Assembly: GCF_010731815.2 (NCBI RefSeq)
Contig: NZ_AP022593.1
Coordinates: forward strand, 1,860,001-1,924,000
Length of the DNA: 64,000 bases
Reading direction: 5' to 3'
DNA from: Mycolicibacterium arabiense
GTDB taxonomy: Bacteria > Actinomycetota > Actinomycetes > Mycobacteriales > Mycobacteriaceae
The notes beneath the pieces were generated by a model that did no database searches, was not told the DNA's origin, and worked only from the letters and a program-made list of their open reading frames with translations. A program made the position numbers and the translations under genes. Positions 8,324-16,690 of this stretch are shown in pieces; within the stretch, counting starts at the first letter, position 1; every line of letters starts with the position of its first letter.

Positions 8324-8956
8324 ATGACTTCCACGAGCGCCGAATCCATCATGGACGCCGCCGCCCACCTGATCGAGCGCGACGGCGTCGAAGCGTTCAC
8401 CATGCGCGGCCTCGCCGACCGCCTCGGCGTCGCCGTGACGTCCATCTACTGGCACGTCGGCGGCAAGGACGCCCTCTTCGACCGGCTGGTCGAACGATTG
8501 CTCGGCGAGCTGGCGAACCTGCCTGCCGACGGCAGCTCCCCGGTCGAGCGCATCGCATCGCTGGCCCGCAACCAGCGCCGCGTACTCATCGATCGCCAAC
8601 ACCTCCTGGCGATCGCCCACGAGCGGGATAGGACGCCGATGCTGTTCCTGCCCATTCAGCAGACGCTGGCCGCGCAGCTCGCCGAACTGGGCGTCACTGG
8701 AACCGATGCCGCGCTCGTGCTGCGCGCGATCCAGGTGCACGTCATCTCCTCGGCGGTGATGCAGTTCTCGGCGGTCCGCGGCGCCAAGCACGACGAGGAG
8801 GACCCGTCGCTGTGGACTGACGACTGGCCCGACCGCGAACTCGTCAGGGCCCTGCAGTCGCCCACCGACTACGACGCGGTCTTCGACTACGGGCTCGACG
8901 CGTTGGTTGCCCCGCTGCGAGATCGTCGTCAGCCGTCGGGGTCGAGCGAGTACTGA
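8324..8956 (+). CDS. TetR-family repressor of the divergent amidohydrolase
   Basis: A 210-residue TetR-family regulator. The helix-turn-helix is near residues 28-55 (MRGLADRLGVAVTSIYWHV), and the C-terminal part is a helical ligand-binding domain. A strong ribosome site, GAGGAGG, precedes the ATG. It is divergent from the amidohydrolase gene with two TGTAAC-type palindromes between them, so it probably represses both genes until a ligand binds. Its last 28 bases overlap the end of the convergent TetR gene. Confidence 0.85.
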   Translation: MTSTSAESIMDAAAHLIERDGVEAFTMRGLADRLGVAVTSIYWHVGGKDALFDRLVERLLGELANLPADGSSPVERIASLARNQRRVLIDRQHLLAIAHERDRTPMLFLPIQQTLAAQLAELGVTGTDAALVLRAIQVHVISSAVMQFSAVRGAKHDEEDPSLWTDDWPDRELVRALQSPTDYDAVFDYGLDALVAPLRDRRQPSGSSEY

Positions 8957-9603
8957 GCCGCTATCCCGTTCAGCAACAACGTGATACGGCGGTCGAACGC
9001 CTCGTCGCCGAACGGGTCGTGCCCCGAGGCCGCGACTGCCCTCAGCGTCGGATGGGCACCCGGCCCGCTGCGTGCCGTGAGCGCGAAGATGCGCGACGTC
9101 CACGGTCGACCGGTGTCGGCGAGGATCCGCTCCCTGTGCGCCTCGGTGACGCTGCCCATCGCCAGGGCGGTGACGGCGGCCCACGCTTCGATGGCCTGAT
9201 CGGGCTCGAGCCCTTGCGCGCCAAGTGCATCGAGGGCGTGCGCGACGTACTCCATCTGCCCGTCGTCGGCGACCTGGCCGCCGACGAACTTCTCCACCAG
9301 TGCGGGCTCCGACGACAGTGCGCCACGTACGTAGTTGGCGTAGGTCCGCAGGAAGGCCGCCCAGTGTTCGCCCGCGTAACGCGGCGGCGGCGCGTCCCCC
9401 AGTGCCCGTCGTGCCGCCAGCCGGAGTAGCTCGTCCTTGTTCTTCACGTGGTGGTAGAGACCCGGCACGCTGACGCCCAGCCGCTCGGCCACCCGCCGCA
9501 TGGTCGCGCGTTCGGCGCCCACGTCGAGCACGGCCTGCGCGATGGCCTCCGAGCTGATGCGCCGCGGTCGGCCGCGTCGCGGCGTCGGATCCTCGGGCGG
9601 CAT
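8929..9603 (-). CDS. TetR-family regulator downstream of the molybdopterin enzyme
   Basis: A 224-residue TetR-family regulator with the helix-turn-helix in MRRVAERLGVSVPGLYHHV. The ATG at 9603 starts two bases after the stop of the molybdopterin oxidoreductase gene, so the two are probably co-transcribed; an upstream in-frame start at 9627 would overlap that gene. Its 3' end overlaps the convergent TetR gene by 28 bases. Its target may be the oxidoreductase operon, but no palindrome stands out there. Confidence 0.82.
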   Translation of the reverse strand: MPPEDPTPRRGRPRRISSEAIAQAVLDVGAERATMRRVAERLGVSVPGLYHHVKNKDELLRLAARRALGDAPPPRYAGEHWAAFLRTYANYVRGALSSEPALVEKFVGGQVADDGQMEYVAHALDALGAQGLEPDQAIEAWAAVTALAMGSVTEAHRERILADTGRPWTSRIFALTARSGPGAHPTLRAVAASGHDPFGDEAFDRRITLLLNGIAAQYSLDPDG

Positions 9604-9605
9604 CG

Positions 9606-11852
9606 TCACACCCGACCGACCTGACACGGCACGCCGTTGAGTGCGTGGGTGTTGCTGGGGACGTCGATGACGTCGGTGGGGTTGAGTAGATTATTGTTCA
9701 CCCCGGGATGCGCGTTGGCCGTTGCCATCTGGGTGCCAGGGACACCGTGCCCCCAGCCGTGCGGTAGCGACACCACACCCGGCATCACCTCGTCACTGAC
9801 CTCGGCGACGACGGTGACCGCACCCTCGGTCGTACGGACGCACACGTCGTGGTCGTGCAGCACACCTGTGCGGGCGGCATCGAGGGGGTTGATCAACAGC
9901 GTGCACCGCTCCCTGCCACGCATCAGGGCGGGCACGTTGTGCAGCCAAGAGTTGTTCGACCGCAGGTGCCGTCGACTGATCAGCACCAGCTCGGGGGTGT
10001 CCCGTTCCATCCGTCGCACGAGGCGCGGTATGTCGCCGACGATATGGGAATGGATCAGCTCGACCCGTCCCGACGGCGTGGTCACGGCGTCGTCGAGCCG
10101 GCCGCCCTCGAGTTCGGCCAGGCGCAGGCCGTCGGGGTGACGCCGGACCTCCGCGAGCGTCAATCCATCCGGCCGTTCGCCGAAGCGATCGCCCCACGGC
10201 CCGACCCGAATGCCGAGATCTGCCAGGCGCTCTGGTCCAGAGCCAGCGAGCCGAGCCATGACCGTCGGCGCATCCAGGCCACTGAGCGGGTTGTCGGGCA
10301 GCGCCGACATCGTGGCGATCATGCCGCCGACGTACAGATCGTCGAGCCCGGCGACGTCGACGTCGGGCACCGGTGTGCCGAACATGGCGCCGCCGAGGCG
10401 CAGCAGCAGTTCCCACTCCAGAGGGCGTCCGGGGTCGGGCTCGAACACGGCATCGGACCACTTCACGCATGACGCCGTCGAGTGCATCCAGTACAAGTCA
10501 TCGACGTGGGGCCGTTCCAGCGGGGAGAGCCCCGGCAGGATCACATGGGCGTGTCGGGTCGTCTCGTTGAGCCAGTTGTCGACGGCGATCATGGCGTCCA
10601 GCCGGGGCAAGGCCTCCGCCAGCCGACCCGCTCCGGGCGCGGAGACCGCAGGGTTGCCCGCGACCGTGATCAACGCACGGAGGCGGCCGTCACCCGGGGT
10701 GTCGATCTCCTCGGCGAGACAGCCGACCGGGAACTGCCCCAACACTTCCGGAGCCCCGCGCACCCGGCTGTGGAACCGCCCGAACTGCCAGCCCACGCCC
10801 GTCTGATCGGGTGGCTTCGCGAACATCGGCGTCCACACCGGGGGCTTGGGGAACACCGCTCCGCCTGGTCTGTCGAGGGCGCCCAGAGCGGTGTTGACGA
10901 CGAACACCAGCCAGGTGGCCAGGGTCCCGAATTCCTGTGTGGATGCGCCGATTCGGCTGTACAGCACCGGCTTCGAAGCGTGGGCGAGTTCGTGGGCGAG
11001 CCGCCGGATGGTCTCCGCCGGTATCCCGGTGACGGGTCCGATACGCTCCGGGGTGAACGGTTCGGCGAGCGCGATCGCCTCGTCCAGACCGTCGACGCGG
11101 CCCGCGAGATGCGCCGGCCGCCGAACCCATCCCTGCTCACCGAGCGTGCGCAGCAGGGCGAACAGAAGTAGGGCGTCGGTGCCGGGCTGAACCGGCACCC
11201 ATTCGCTCGCCTGCCTGGCCGTGCCCGTGCGGCGCGGGTCGACCACCACCACCCGACCGCGATCGGCGATCGCCGAGAGCAGGCCCATGACGTCCGGCGC
11301 CGAGAGCATCGAACCCTGCGACGCAGACGGGTTGGCGCCCAACATCATCAGGTAGTCGGTACGCGACAGGTCCGGGATCGGGGCGTTCCACATCGCGCCG
11401 AAGAGCAGTGATCCGACGACGTTGAGCGGCCACTGGTCGACGGTCCCCGGTGAGTAGTACGCCTGCATGCCGACCGCCTGGGCGAAGCCGATCAGCGCTC
11501 CGATGTGTGTCGCCAGGGCGTGATTGTGCGCCACCGGGTTGCCGACGTAGACGGTCAGTGCCCTGGCACCGTCGGTGTCGAGGACGGGCCGCAGCACCCG
11601 CTCTGCTTCGGCGAACGCATCGTCCCAGGACACTTCCTCGTGCCCGCCGCCTTGGCGACGCACCATGGGACGGCGCAGTCGATCGGGATCGTCGTGTAGG
11701 TGCGCCAGGGACACGCCCTTGGGGCACAGATGTCCACGCGACCAGACGTCGTCGGCATTGCCACGAATGTCCGTGACGCGGCCCTGCTCGACATGGACGC
11801 GAAGCCCGCACATGGCCTCGCACAGCGGGCAGGTGATCTTGCGTTCGTCCAC
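9606..11852 (-). CDS. Molybdopterin-dependent oxidoreductase, formate dehydrogenase/nitrate reductase superfamily
   Basis: A 748-residue catalytic subunit of the DMSO-reductase superfamily. An N-terminal 4Fe-4S site is seen (CPLCEAMCG, then HLCPKG), followed by Mo-bis-MGD domains and the C-terminal dinucleotide-binding domain. At the region expected to supply the Mo ligand the text is YYSPGTVDQ, with no Cys or selenocysteine, so formate dehydrogenase or Nap-type activity is doubtful. I chose the GTG at 11852, which follows GAGGGG; the longer reading from 11885 adds only basic residues. No electron-transfer subunit is beside it. Substrate unknown. Confidence 0.83.
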   Translation of the reverse strand: MDERKITCPLCEAMCGLRVHVEQGRVTDIRGNADDVWSRGHLCPKGVSLAHLHDDPDRLRRPMVRRQGGGHEEVSWDDAFAEAERVLRPVLDTDGARALTVYVGNPVAHNHALATHIGALIGFAQAVGMQAYYSPGTVDQWPLNVVGSLLFGAMWNAPIPDLSRTDYLMMLGANPSASQGSMLSAPDVMGLLSAIADRGRVVVVDPRRTGTARQASEWVPVQPGTDALLLFALLRTLGEQGWVRRPAHLAGRVDGLDEAIALAEPFTPERIGPVTGIPAETIRRLAHELAHASKPVLYSRIGASTQEFGTLATWLVFVVNTALGALDRPGGAVFPKPPVWTPMFAKPPDQTGVGWQFGRFHSRVRGAPEVLGQFPVGCLAEEIDTPGDGRLRALITVAGNPAVSAPGAGRLAEALPRLDAMIAVDNWLNETTRHAHVILPGLSPLERPHVDDLYWMHSTASCVKWSDAVFEPDPGRPLEWELLLRLGGAMFGTPVPDVDVAGLDDLYVGGMIATMSALPDNPLSGLDAPTVMARLAGSGPERLADLGIRVGPWGDRFGERPDGLTLAEVRRHPDGLRLAELEGGRLDDAVTTPSGRVELIHSHIVGDIPRLVRRMERDTPELVLISRRHLRSNNSWLHNVPALMRGRERCTLLINPLDAARTGVLHDHDVCVRTTEGAVTVVAEVSDEVMPGVVSLPHGWGHGVPGTQMATANAHPGVNNNLLNPTDVIDVPSNTHALNGVPCQVGRV

Positions 11853-12120
11853 GTCGACCCCTCGCACCGCGCGCCACCGCCACAATGATTTTGATAATGC
11901 CTATCGAAAAGCCGCCCGTCGGTCAAGGGGGCTCGCGTCCGGACGCCGAACTATGCATCACTGTGAAGATTTGGCAAAGGTCTAACTCACGCCGTTCAAC
12001 ATTGCGAAAACCGGCTAAGTCGCCCTTTGAACTGCTATGACTTCTCGTACAGCGCAATTTTTGTGCATTGAACCTAGCTTTTAGCAATCTCAGACCCTAT
12101 GGTGGGAGGTGTTCATCAGA

Positions 12121-12273
12121 GTGACGGATCAGGAACGGGGCGGGGAAATGAACGGCGAGCACGATGCGATCGACCGAGACCGCGCTCTACTCGCTGCCGT
12201 CCGGGTCGCGGTCGCGGCCTTCGGCCCGCGGCCGCACGAGTGGCTCGACGAATCGGCCGACGAGCGGGTCTGA
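12121..12273 (+). CDS. Small hypothetical ORF
   Basis: A 50-codon reading frame from a GTG (an ATG at 12148 is also possible), with GGGAGG upstream. The product would be acidic and Arg-rich, ending PHEWLDESADERV, and I recognise no family. The 270 bases before it (11853-12120) are clearly richer in A+T than the flanks and look like a promoter region for this ORF or for the minus-strand oxidoreductase gene. It is too short to be sure that it is translated. Confidence 0.35.
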   Translation: MTDQERGGEMNGEHDAIDRDRALLAAVRVAVAAFGPRPHEWLDESADERV

Positions 12274-12361
12274 CGTCCTCCGATCTTTCGCGTCCGTGAC
12301 GTGACGCTCGATCGTCCGCCCTGACTGCGTGAGCCCCTGTCTTGCGGGGTAATACCGCTGC

Positions 12362-12793
12362 ATGGCATTGGTCAACAGCTCCGGGTACGCCCACGTCCGT
12401 CTCACGGTCACCGACATCGGCCGCTCTGCGAGCTTCTACGACCAGGTGTTCGGCTGGCCGAGGGCCATCGACGCATCGGAGTCGGCGAACGACCCCGGCG
12501 TCGAGGACTCACCGGAGAAGTTCTACGGCGGCGTCGTGTATCAGACGCCTCAAGGCACGTTGTTCGGTCTGCGACCCGTCGGCAGTGACCAGTTCGACTC
12601 CACTCGAACCGGTCTCGACCACATCAGTTTCGCCGTCTCCAGCCGTGACGACCTCGAGACGGCAGCGCGCTCGATGAGCGAGGCGGGCATCGAGCGCGGT
12701 GAGATCATCGACCTAACCGACGCCGGCATCGCCATCCTGTCGTTTCAAGATCCCGACGGCATCAACGTCGAACTGACCGCACCGTTGTCGTAG
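12362..12793 (+). CDS. VOC/glyoxalase-family protein
   Basis: A 143-residue protein of the vicinal-oxygen-chelate fold. It has one long module, starting YAHVRLTVTDIGRSASFYD and ending with DPDGINVELTAP, the typical last strand with its metal-binding Glu. Such proteins isomerise, cleave or bind small molecules using a metal; the substrate is not evident. It begins a tight run of three genes: the TPR protein starts eight bases after its stop. Confidence 0.8.
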   Translation: MALVNSSGYAHVRLTVTDIGRSASFYDQVFGWPRAIDASESANDPGVEDSPEKFYGGVVYQTPQGTLFGLRPVGSDQFDSTRTGLDHISFAVSSRDDLETAARSMSEAGIERGEIIDLTDAGIAILSFQDPDGINVELTAPLS

Positions 12794-12800
12794 CCCGTAC

Positions 12801-14522
12801 ATGGATCGACCGAACGTGCTCGACGATGACTCGTACTTCGACCTCGGCAGCTACCACCGACCCGTCGACACCGACTCGCCTGCCGCCCAACGCTGGTTCG
12901 ACCGCGGAATGGTGTGGGCATTCGGCTTCAACCACGACGAAGCGGTCTGGTGCTTCGAGCAGGCACTGGCGTTGGACCCGACGCTGTCACTGGCACGCTG
13001 CGCGATCGCGTACGCAGTCGGCCCGAACTACAACCGGGCCTGGGAATCGTTCGACACCGTGGGGCGCGCAGCAGCCCTCGAACGGGCACTGACCGAGCTG
13101 ACCCTCGCCGCCGAACACGGCGGCGGACCCGTGGCGAAGGGCCTGATCGCGGCGCTCTCCGCCCGCTTCCCCACCGACGACGCGGAAGACATCGAGACAC
13201 TCGAGACGGGGCACGCCGCTTACGCCGACGCGATGCTGGAACTGGCGCTCGAACACCCCGATGACGTCGACGTGCAGACGCTCGCCGCCGACGCGTTGAT
13301 CAACCTGACGGTGTGGAAGCTGTGGGACGTCAAGACCGGCGAACCGGCGCCAGGGTCCCGGGTCGTCGAAGCCCGCCGGCTGATGGAATCCGCGCTCGGT
13401 ACCCCCGCAGGCCGTCGACACCCGGGGCTGCTGCACTTCTACCTCCATGCCATGGAGATGTCGGGCACCCCCGAGGCGGCGTTGCCCGCGGCGGACTGGC
13501 TCCGTGGGCTCGTCCCCGGATGCGGTCACCTGCTGCACATGCCGTCGCACATCGACGTGCTGTGCGGCGACTACCGGAATGCCGTGGTCGCCAACCAGAT
13601 CGCGGTGGACGCCGACCGAGCGTTCGTGCACCGGCGCGGCGCTGCAAACACCTACTCGCGCTACCGCGCGCACAACCTGCACTTCGTCGTGTACGCGGCG
13701 ATGTTCCAGGGCTCGTACCAGACGGCCATCGACGCCGCCGACGAACTCTCCCGTCAGTTCACGCCCGAATTGCTGAGCGACTCGTCGTTGCCGATGGCCG
13801 ATTGGCTGGAGGCGTTCACCCCGATCCGCGTACACGTGCTCATCCGATTCGGCAGATGGACGGAACTGATCGACGAGCCGCTGCCCGAGGACACCGACCT
13901 GTACTGCACGACCGCAGCGACCATCCTCTACGGCCGCGGCGTGGCGCTCGCCGCGACCGGTCGCGTGTCCGAGGCACGGGCCGTCCGCGAGGAATTCCAG
14001 GCTGCCCGCCGCCGCATACCGACGTCGCGGTCGTTGTTCAAGGTCCGAAGCGTCGACACCATGGCCATTGCCGCCGCCATGCTGGACGGCGAAATCGCCT
14101 ACCGCGAACGCGAATACGACGTCGCCTTCCGCCACCTGCGCGTGGCGGTCGAGTTGGACGACACGCTGCCCTACGACGAGCCGTGGGGGTGGATGCAGCC
14201 GGCCCGACACGCCCTGGGTGCCCTGTTGCTCGAGCAGGACCGCGTCGAAGAGGCCGCCCGCGTGTATGCGGCAGACCTGGGGCTCGACGAAACACTGGGG
14301 AGGTCCTGCCAGCATCCGACGAACGTGTGGAGCCTGCACGGATATCACGAGTGCCTCTTGCGGCTGGGTCGCGACGACGAGGCCACCATCATCGGCAACC
14401 AGCTGGCACTGGCAGCGGCACGGGCGGACGTGAACGTCCGAGCCTCGTGCGCCTGCCGACTCGAGACTCCGGAATCATGTCGTAACGCAGAGGAGCGGGT
14501 AGCAATCGCCCGCAATGGGTAG
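12801..14522 (+). CDS. TPR-repeat protein
   Basis: A 573-residue soluble protein with degenerate tetratricopeptide-like helices, for example NHDEAVWCFEQALALDPTLSLA near residues 45-65 and further pairs toward the C-terminus (EDRVEEAARVYAADLG-like region). No enzyme motif is seen and there is no signal peptide, so it is probably a cytoplasmic scaffold. It sits between the VOC protein and the RsbW-like kinase; its last eight bases overlap the kinase start, so the three genes are likely one operon. Function unknown. Confidence 0.7.
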   Translation: MDRPNVLDDDSYFDLGSYHRPVDTDSPAAQRWFDRGMVWAFGFNHDEAVWCFEQALALDPTLSLARCAIAYAVGPNYNRAWESFDTVGRAAALERALTELTLAAEHGGGPVAKGLIAALSARFPTDDAEDIETLETGHAAYADAMLELALEHPDDVDVQTLAADALINLTVWKLWDVKTGEPAPGSRVVEARRLMESALGTPAGRRHPGLLHFYLHAMEMSGTPEAALPAADWLRGLVPGCGHLLHMPSHIDVLCGDYRNAVVANQIAVDADRAFVHRRGAANTYSRYRAHNLHFVVYAAMFQGSYQTAIDAADELSRQFTPELLSDSSLPMADWLEAFTPIRVHVLIRFGRWTELIDEPLPEDTDLYCTTAATILYGRGVALAATGRVSEARAVREEFQAARRRIPTSRSLFKVRSVDTMAIAAAMLDGEIAYREREYDVAFRHLRVAVELDDTLPYDEPWGWMQPARHALGALLLEQDRVEEAARVYAADLGLDETLGRSCQHPTNVWSLHGYHECLLRLGRDDEATIIGNQLALAAARADVNVRASCACRLETPESCRNAEERVAIARNG

Positions 14523-15003
14523 CCGGACGTTCATGGTGACGACGCCGAGTGCCCACGTGAGCCGCGGCAAGCAACTCAAGGAGCGGGGGCGGGCGGACGG
14601 ACGGACGGCGGCGGCGTTCCGCATGAAGGTCGACGAATGGATTCACGGCGCCGTGACCGTCTCCCCCGAACGGCGGGCCGACATCATTCTGGCGACGGAC
14701 GAAGCGCTCTCCAATTGCGCCGAGCACGCCTACCGGGGTGCCGAAACGTGCGGTCCGATGTCACTCGGCGTGACGCTCGACCACGCCCAGAGCGTGGTGA
14801 CGGTGTGCGTCCAAGACGAAGGTGCCTGGACCGAGCCCGCGGCGCACGAGACCCCGACGGCCCGTGGCCGGGGTCTGCTACTGATGAAGGCCCTTGCGGA
14901 CGACATCACGATCGACGGTCGGGACGACGGCACCACGATCTGCATGCGGTTCGCGCAGTGCTACTCGAAGCCCACGTCGATCGCGGGCGGCCGACGGGTC
15001 TAA
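14515..15003 (+). CDS. RsbW-like anti-sigma factor / GHKL ATPase
   Basis: A 162-residue single-domain GHKL ATPase like the anti-sigma kinases RsbW and SpoIIAB. The N box is ATDEALSNCAEHAY, the G1 box is VQDEGAW, and the G2 box is RGRGLLLMKALAD. Such proteins hold a sigma factor and phosphorylate an anti-anti-sigma protein. Neither partner is encoded next to it. The ATG overlaps the end of the TPR gene by eight bases, which suggests translational coupling and a link between the two products. Confidence 0.8.
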   Translation: MGSRTFMVTTPSAHVSRGKQLKERGRADGRTAAAFRMKVDEWIHGAVTVSPERRADIILATDEALSNCAEHAYRGAETCGPMSLGVTLDHAQSVVTVCVQDEGAWTEPAAHETPTARGRGLLLMKALADDITIDGRDDGTTICMRFAQCYSKPTSIAGGRRV

Positions 15004-15010
15004 CCCGTAG

Positions 15011-16429
15011 CTACCAGCTGCTCGGGGCGTAGTCCTTCAGGAAGCACCCGTACAGATCCTCCCCTGACTCGCCGCGCACGATCGGGTCGTAGACGCGAGC
15101 GGCACCGTCGACGAGGTCGAGCGGAGCGTGGAAACCCTCTTCGGCGAGCCGCAATTTCGTCGGATGCGGCCGCTCGTCGGTGATCCATCCCGTATCGACG
15201 GCGGTCATCAGGATGCCGTCTTGCTCCAGCATCTCGGCGGCGCTGGTACGCGTCAGCATGTTGAGCGCCGCCTTCGCCATGTTGGTGTGCGGGTGCCCAG
15301 GCCCCTTGTACGCCCGGCTGAACTGCCCCTCCATCGCCGACACGTTCACCACGTACGTCCGGCGGGATGACGACGCGGCCAGTGCCGGACGCAGTCGACT
15401 GATCAGGATGAACGGGGCGGTCTGGTTGCACAGCTGCACCTCGAGCAGCTCCAGGGCGTCGACCTCGTGCACGCGTTGAGTCCAACTGTTGACCGAGGCC
15501 GTGTCGGGCAGCAGACCGCCCGCGTCGATGGCCGTACCCGCCGCGATCCGATCGGGAGAGGCGCTACGCGCCGTCAGGGCCAACTCCGTGAGCGCATGCG
15601 GTGCTCGAGTCTGCGCCAGACTGCCGGCGAGTGCGGCGGGATGGGCCTCGCTGACGCGGTCGAACGTGACCACGTCGACGAGTTCCGGTGCCGGGATCCG
15701 CTCGGCCTCGACGAGTGCTGCATACGAACCCGGTGAGCGGCGCACGGTCTGGGCGGCGTTGTTGACCAGGATGTCGAGTGGACCCCGCGCGGCCACGGTG
15801 TCCGCAAGCGCGACCACCTGAGCGGGGTCGCGCAGGTCGATGCCCACGACGTGCAGCCGGTGCAGCCAGTCGGCGCTGTCGGGCATCGCAGCGAAGCGGC
15901 GCACGGCGTCGTTCGGAAAGCGGGTGGTGATCGTCGTGCGGGCCCCGTCGCGCAGCAGACGCAGCGCGATGTACATGCCGATCTTCGCGCGACCCCCGGT
16001 GAGCAGGGCGTTCTTGCCGGTCAAGTCGGTGCGGGCGTTGCGCTTCGCGTGGTTGATCGTCGCGCAATCCGGGCAGAGCTGGTGGTAGAAGGCGTCGACG
16101 ATCGTGTAGCGGTCCTTGCACACGTAGCAGGCGCGTGACCGGAGCAACGTGCCCGCGCTGGCGCCGACAGCGGTGGAGATCAGGGGCAGGCCCCGTGTCT
16201 CGTCGTCGACGCGGCCGGGGGCGCCGGTGGCGGTGGCGGCTGTCACGGCGTGGTCGGCGACTGCCACGGCGTCGCGCTTGGCGTCGCGGCGGGCCTTCTT
16301 GACCGACTTGAAGATGCTTGCGGTGGCCCGACGAATCGTGACTGCATCGGGGTGCTCCGGTGGCAACGACTCGATGTCGGCCAGCACCTGCAGGCACGTG
16401 TTGAGTTTGTCGGGGTCGATCGCGTTCAC
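15011..16429 (-). CDS. Short-chain dehydrogenase with N-terminal zinc ribbon, altered active site
   Basis: A 472-residue protein. A helical N-terminus is followed by a CxxC-x14-CxxC site (C101, C104, C119, C122; CYVC and CPDC) and then a Rossmann SDR domain with TGGRAKIG at 144-151 and NNAAQ. At the catalytic position the usual YxxxK reads TNMAK, so the Tyr is replaced by Thr. The open frame runs to 16825, but GTG at 16429 is chosen: a TACTCT -10 box ends six bases before it, which fits a leaderless start. The protein could be a non-catalytic or unusual NAD(P) enzyme. Divergent from the luciferase-like gene. Confidence 0.75.
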   Translation of the reverse strand: MNAIDPDKLNTCLQVLADIESLPPEHPDAVTIRRATASIFKSVKKARRDAKRDAVAVADHAVTAATATGAPGRVDDETRGLPLISTAVGASAGTLLRSRACYVCKDRYTIVDAFYHQLCPDCATINHAKRNARTDLTGKNALLTGGRAKIGMYIALRLLRDGARTTITTRFPNDAVRRFAAMPDSADWLHRLHVVGIDLRDPAQVVALADTVAARGPLDILVNNAAQTVRRSPGSYAALVEAERIPAPELVDVVTFDRVSEAHPAALAGSLAQTRAPHALTELALTARSASPDRIAAGTAIDAGGLLPDTASVNSWTQRVHEVDALELLEVQLCNQTAPFILISRLRPALAASSSRRTYVVNVSAMEGQFSRAYKGPGHPHTNMAKAALNMLTRTSAAEMLEQDGILMTAVDTGWITDERPHPTKLRLAEEGFHAPLDLVDGAARVYDPIVRGESGEDLYGCFLKDYAPSSW

Positions 16430-16435
16430 GTGGGA

Positions 16436-16441
16436 AGAGTA
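16436..16441 (-). promoter_or_regulatory. -10 box TACTCT of a leaderless promoter
   Basis: On the minus strand TACTCT is followed by six bases and then the GTG of the zinc-ribbon SDR. The match to TANNNT at this distance means transcription should begin at the start codon itself. No ribosome site is visible, consistent with this. Confidence 0.55.
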
Positions 16442-16606
16442 CGGCCCTGAAGCACGTTGCCCCGCCGCGAGAATGTGCACTCTGCTGAACACAAGACGGC
16501 GGGGCTTCGCTGGGCCGACCCCTCGGAGCCGTGCCCTACGGGGTGGATCGCCGTAAGTGCTTGTAGTCAAACGCAAATAACGCAGGCAACCGGCGCGCCG
16601 GGACAT

Positions 16607-16625
16607 GTTGAACGAGTGGTTCAAC
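16607..16625. promoter_or_regulatory. Inverted repeat upstream of the luciferase-like gene
   Basis: GTTGAAC-GAGTG-GTTCAAC, with perfect 7-bp arms, lies about 65 bases before the ATG at 16691 in the divergent gap with the SDR gene. It looks like an operator for a dimeric repressor; no regulator gene is adjacent. Confidence 0.5.
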
Positions 16626-16690
16626 AACGCATCACGTCCCATCGACCCGAAGTGCACCACCAGCGACCGACTCCAGACCACAATCGCGGC

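Noticed and set aside
14389..14727. Minus-strand ORF across the TPR and kinase gene junction
   Set aside because: No domain or ribosome site; opposite to two overlapping well-formed genes.
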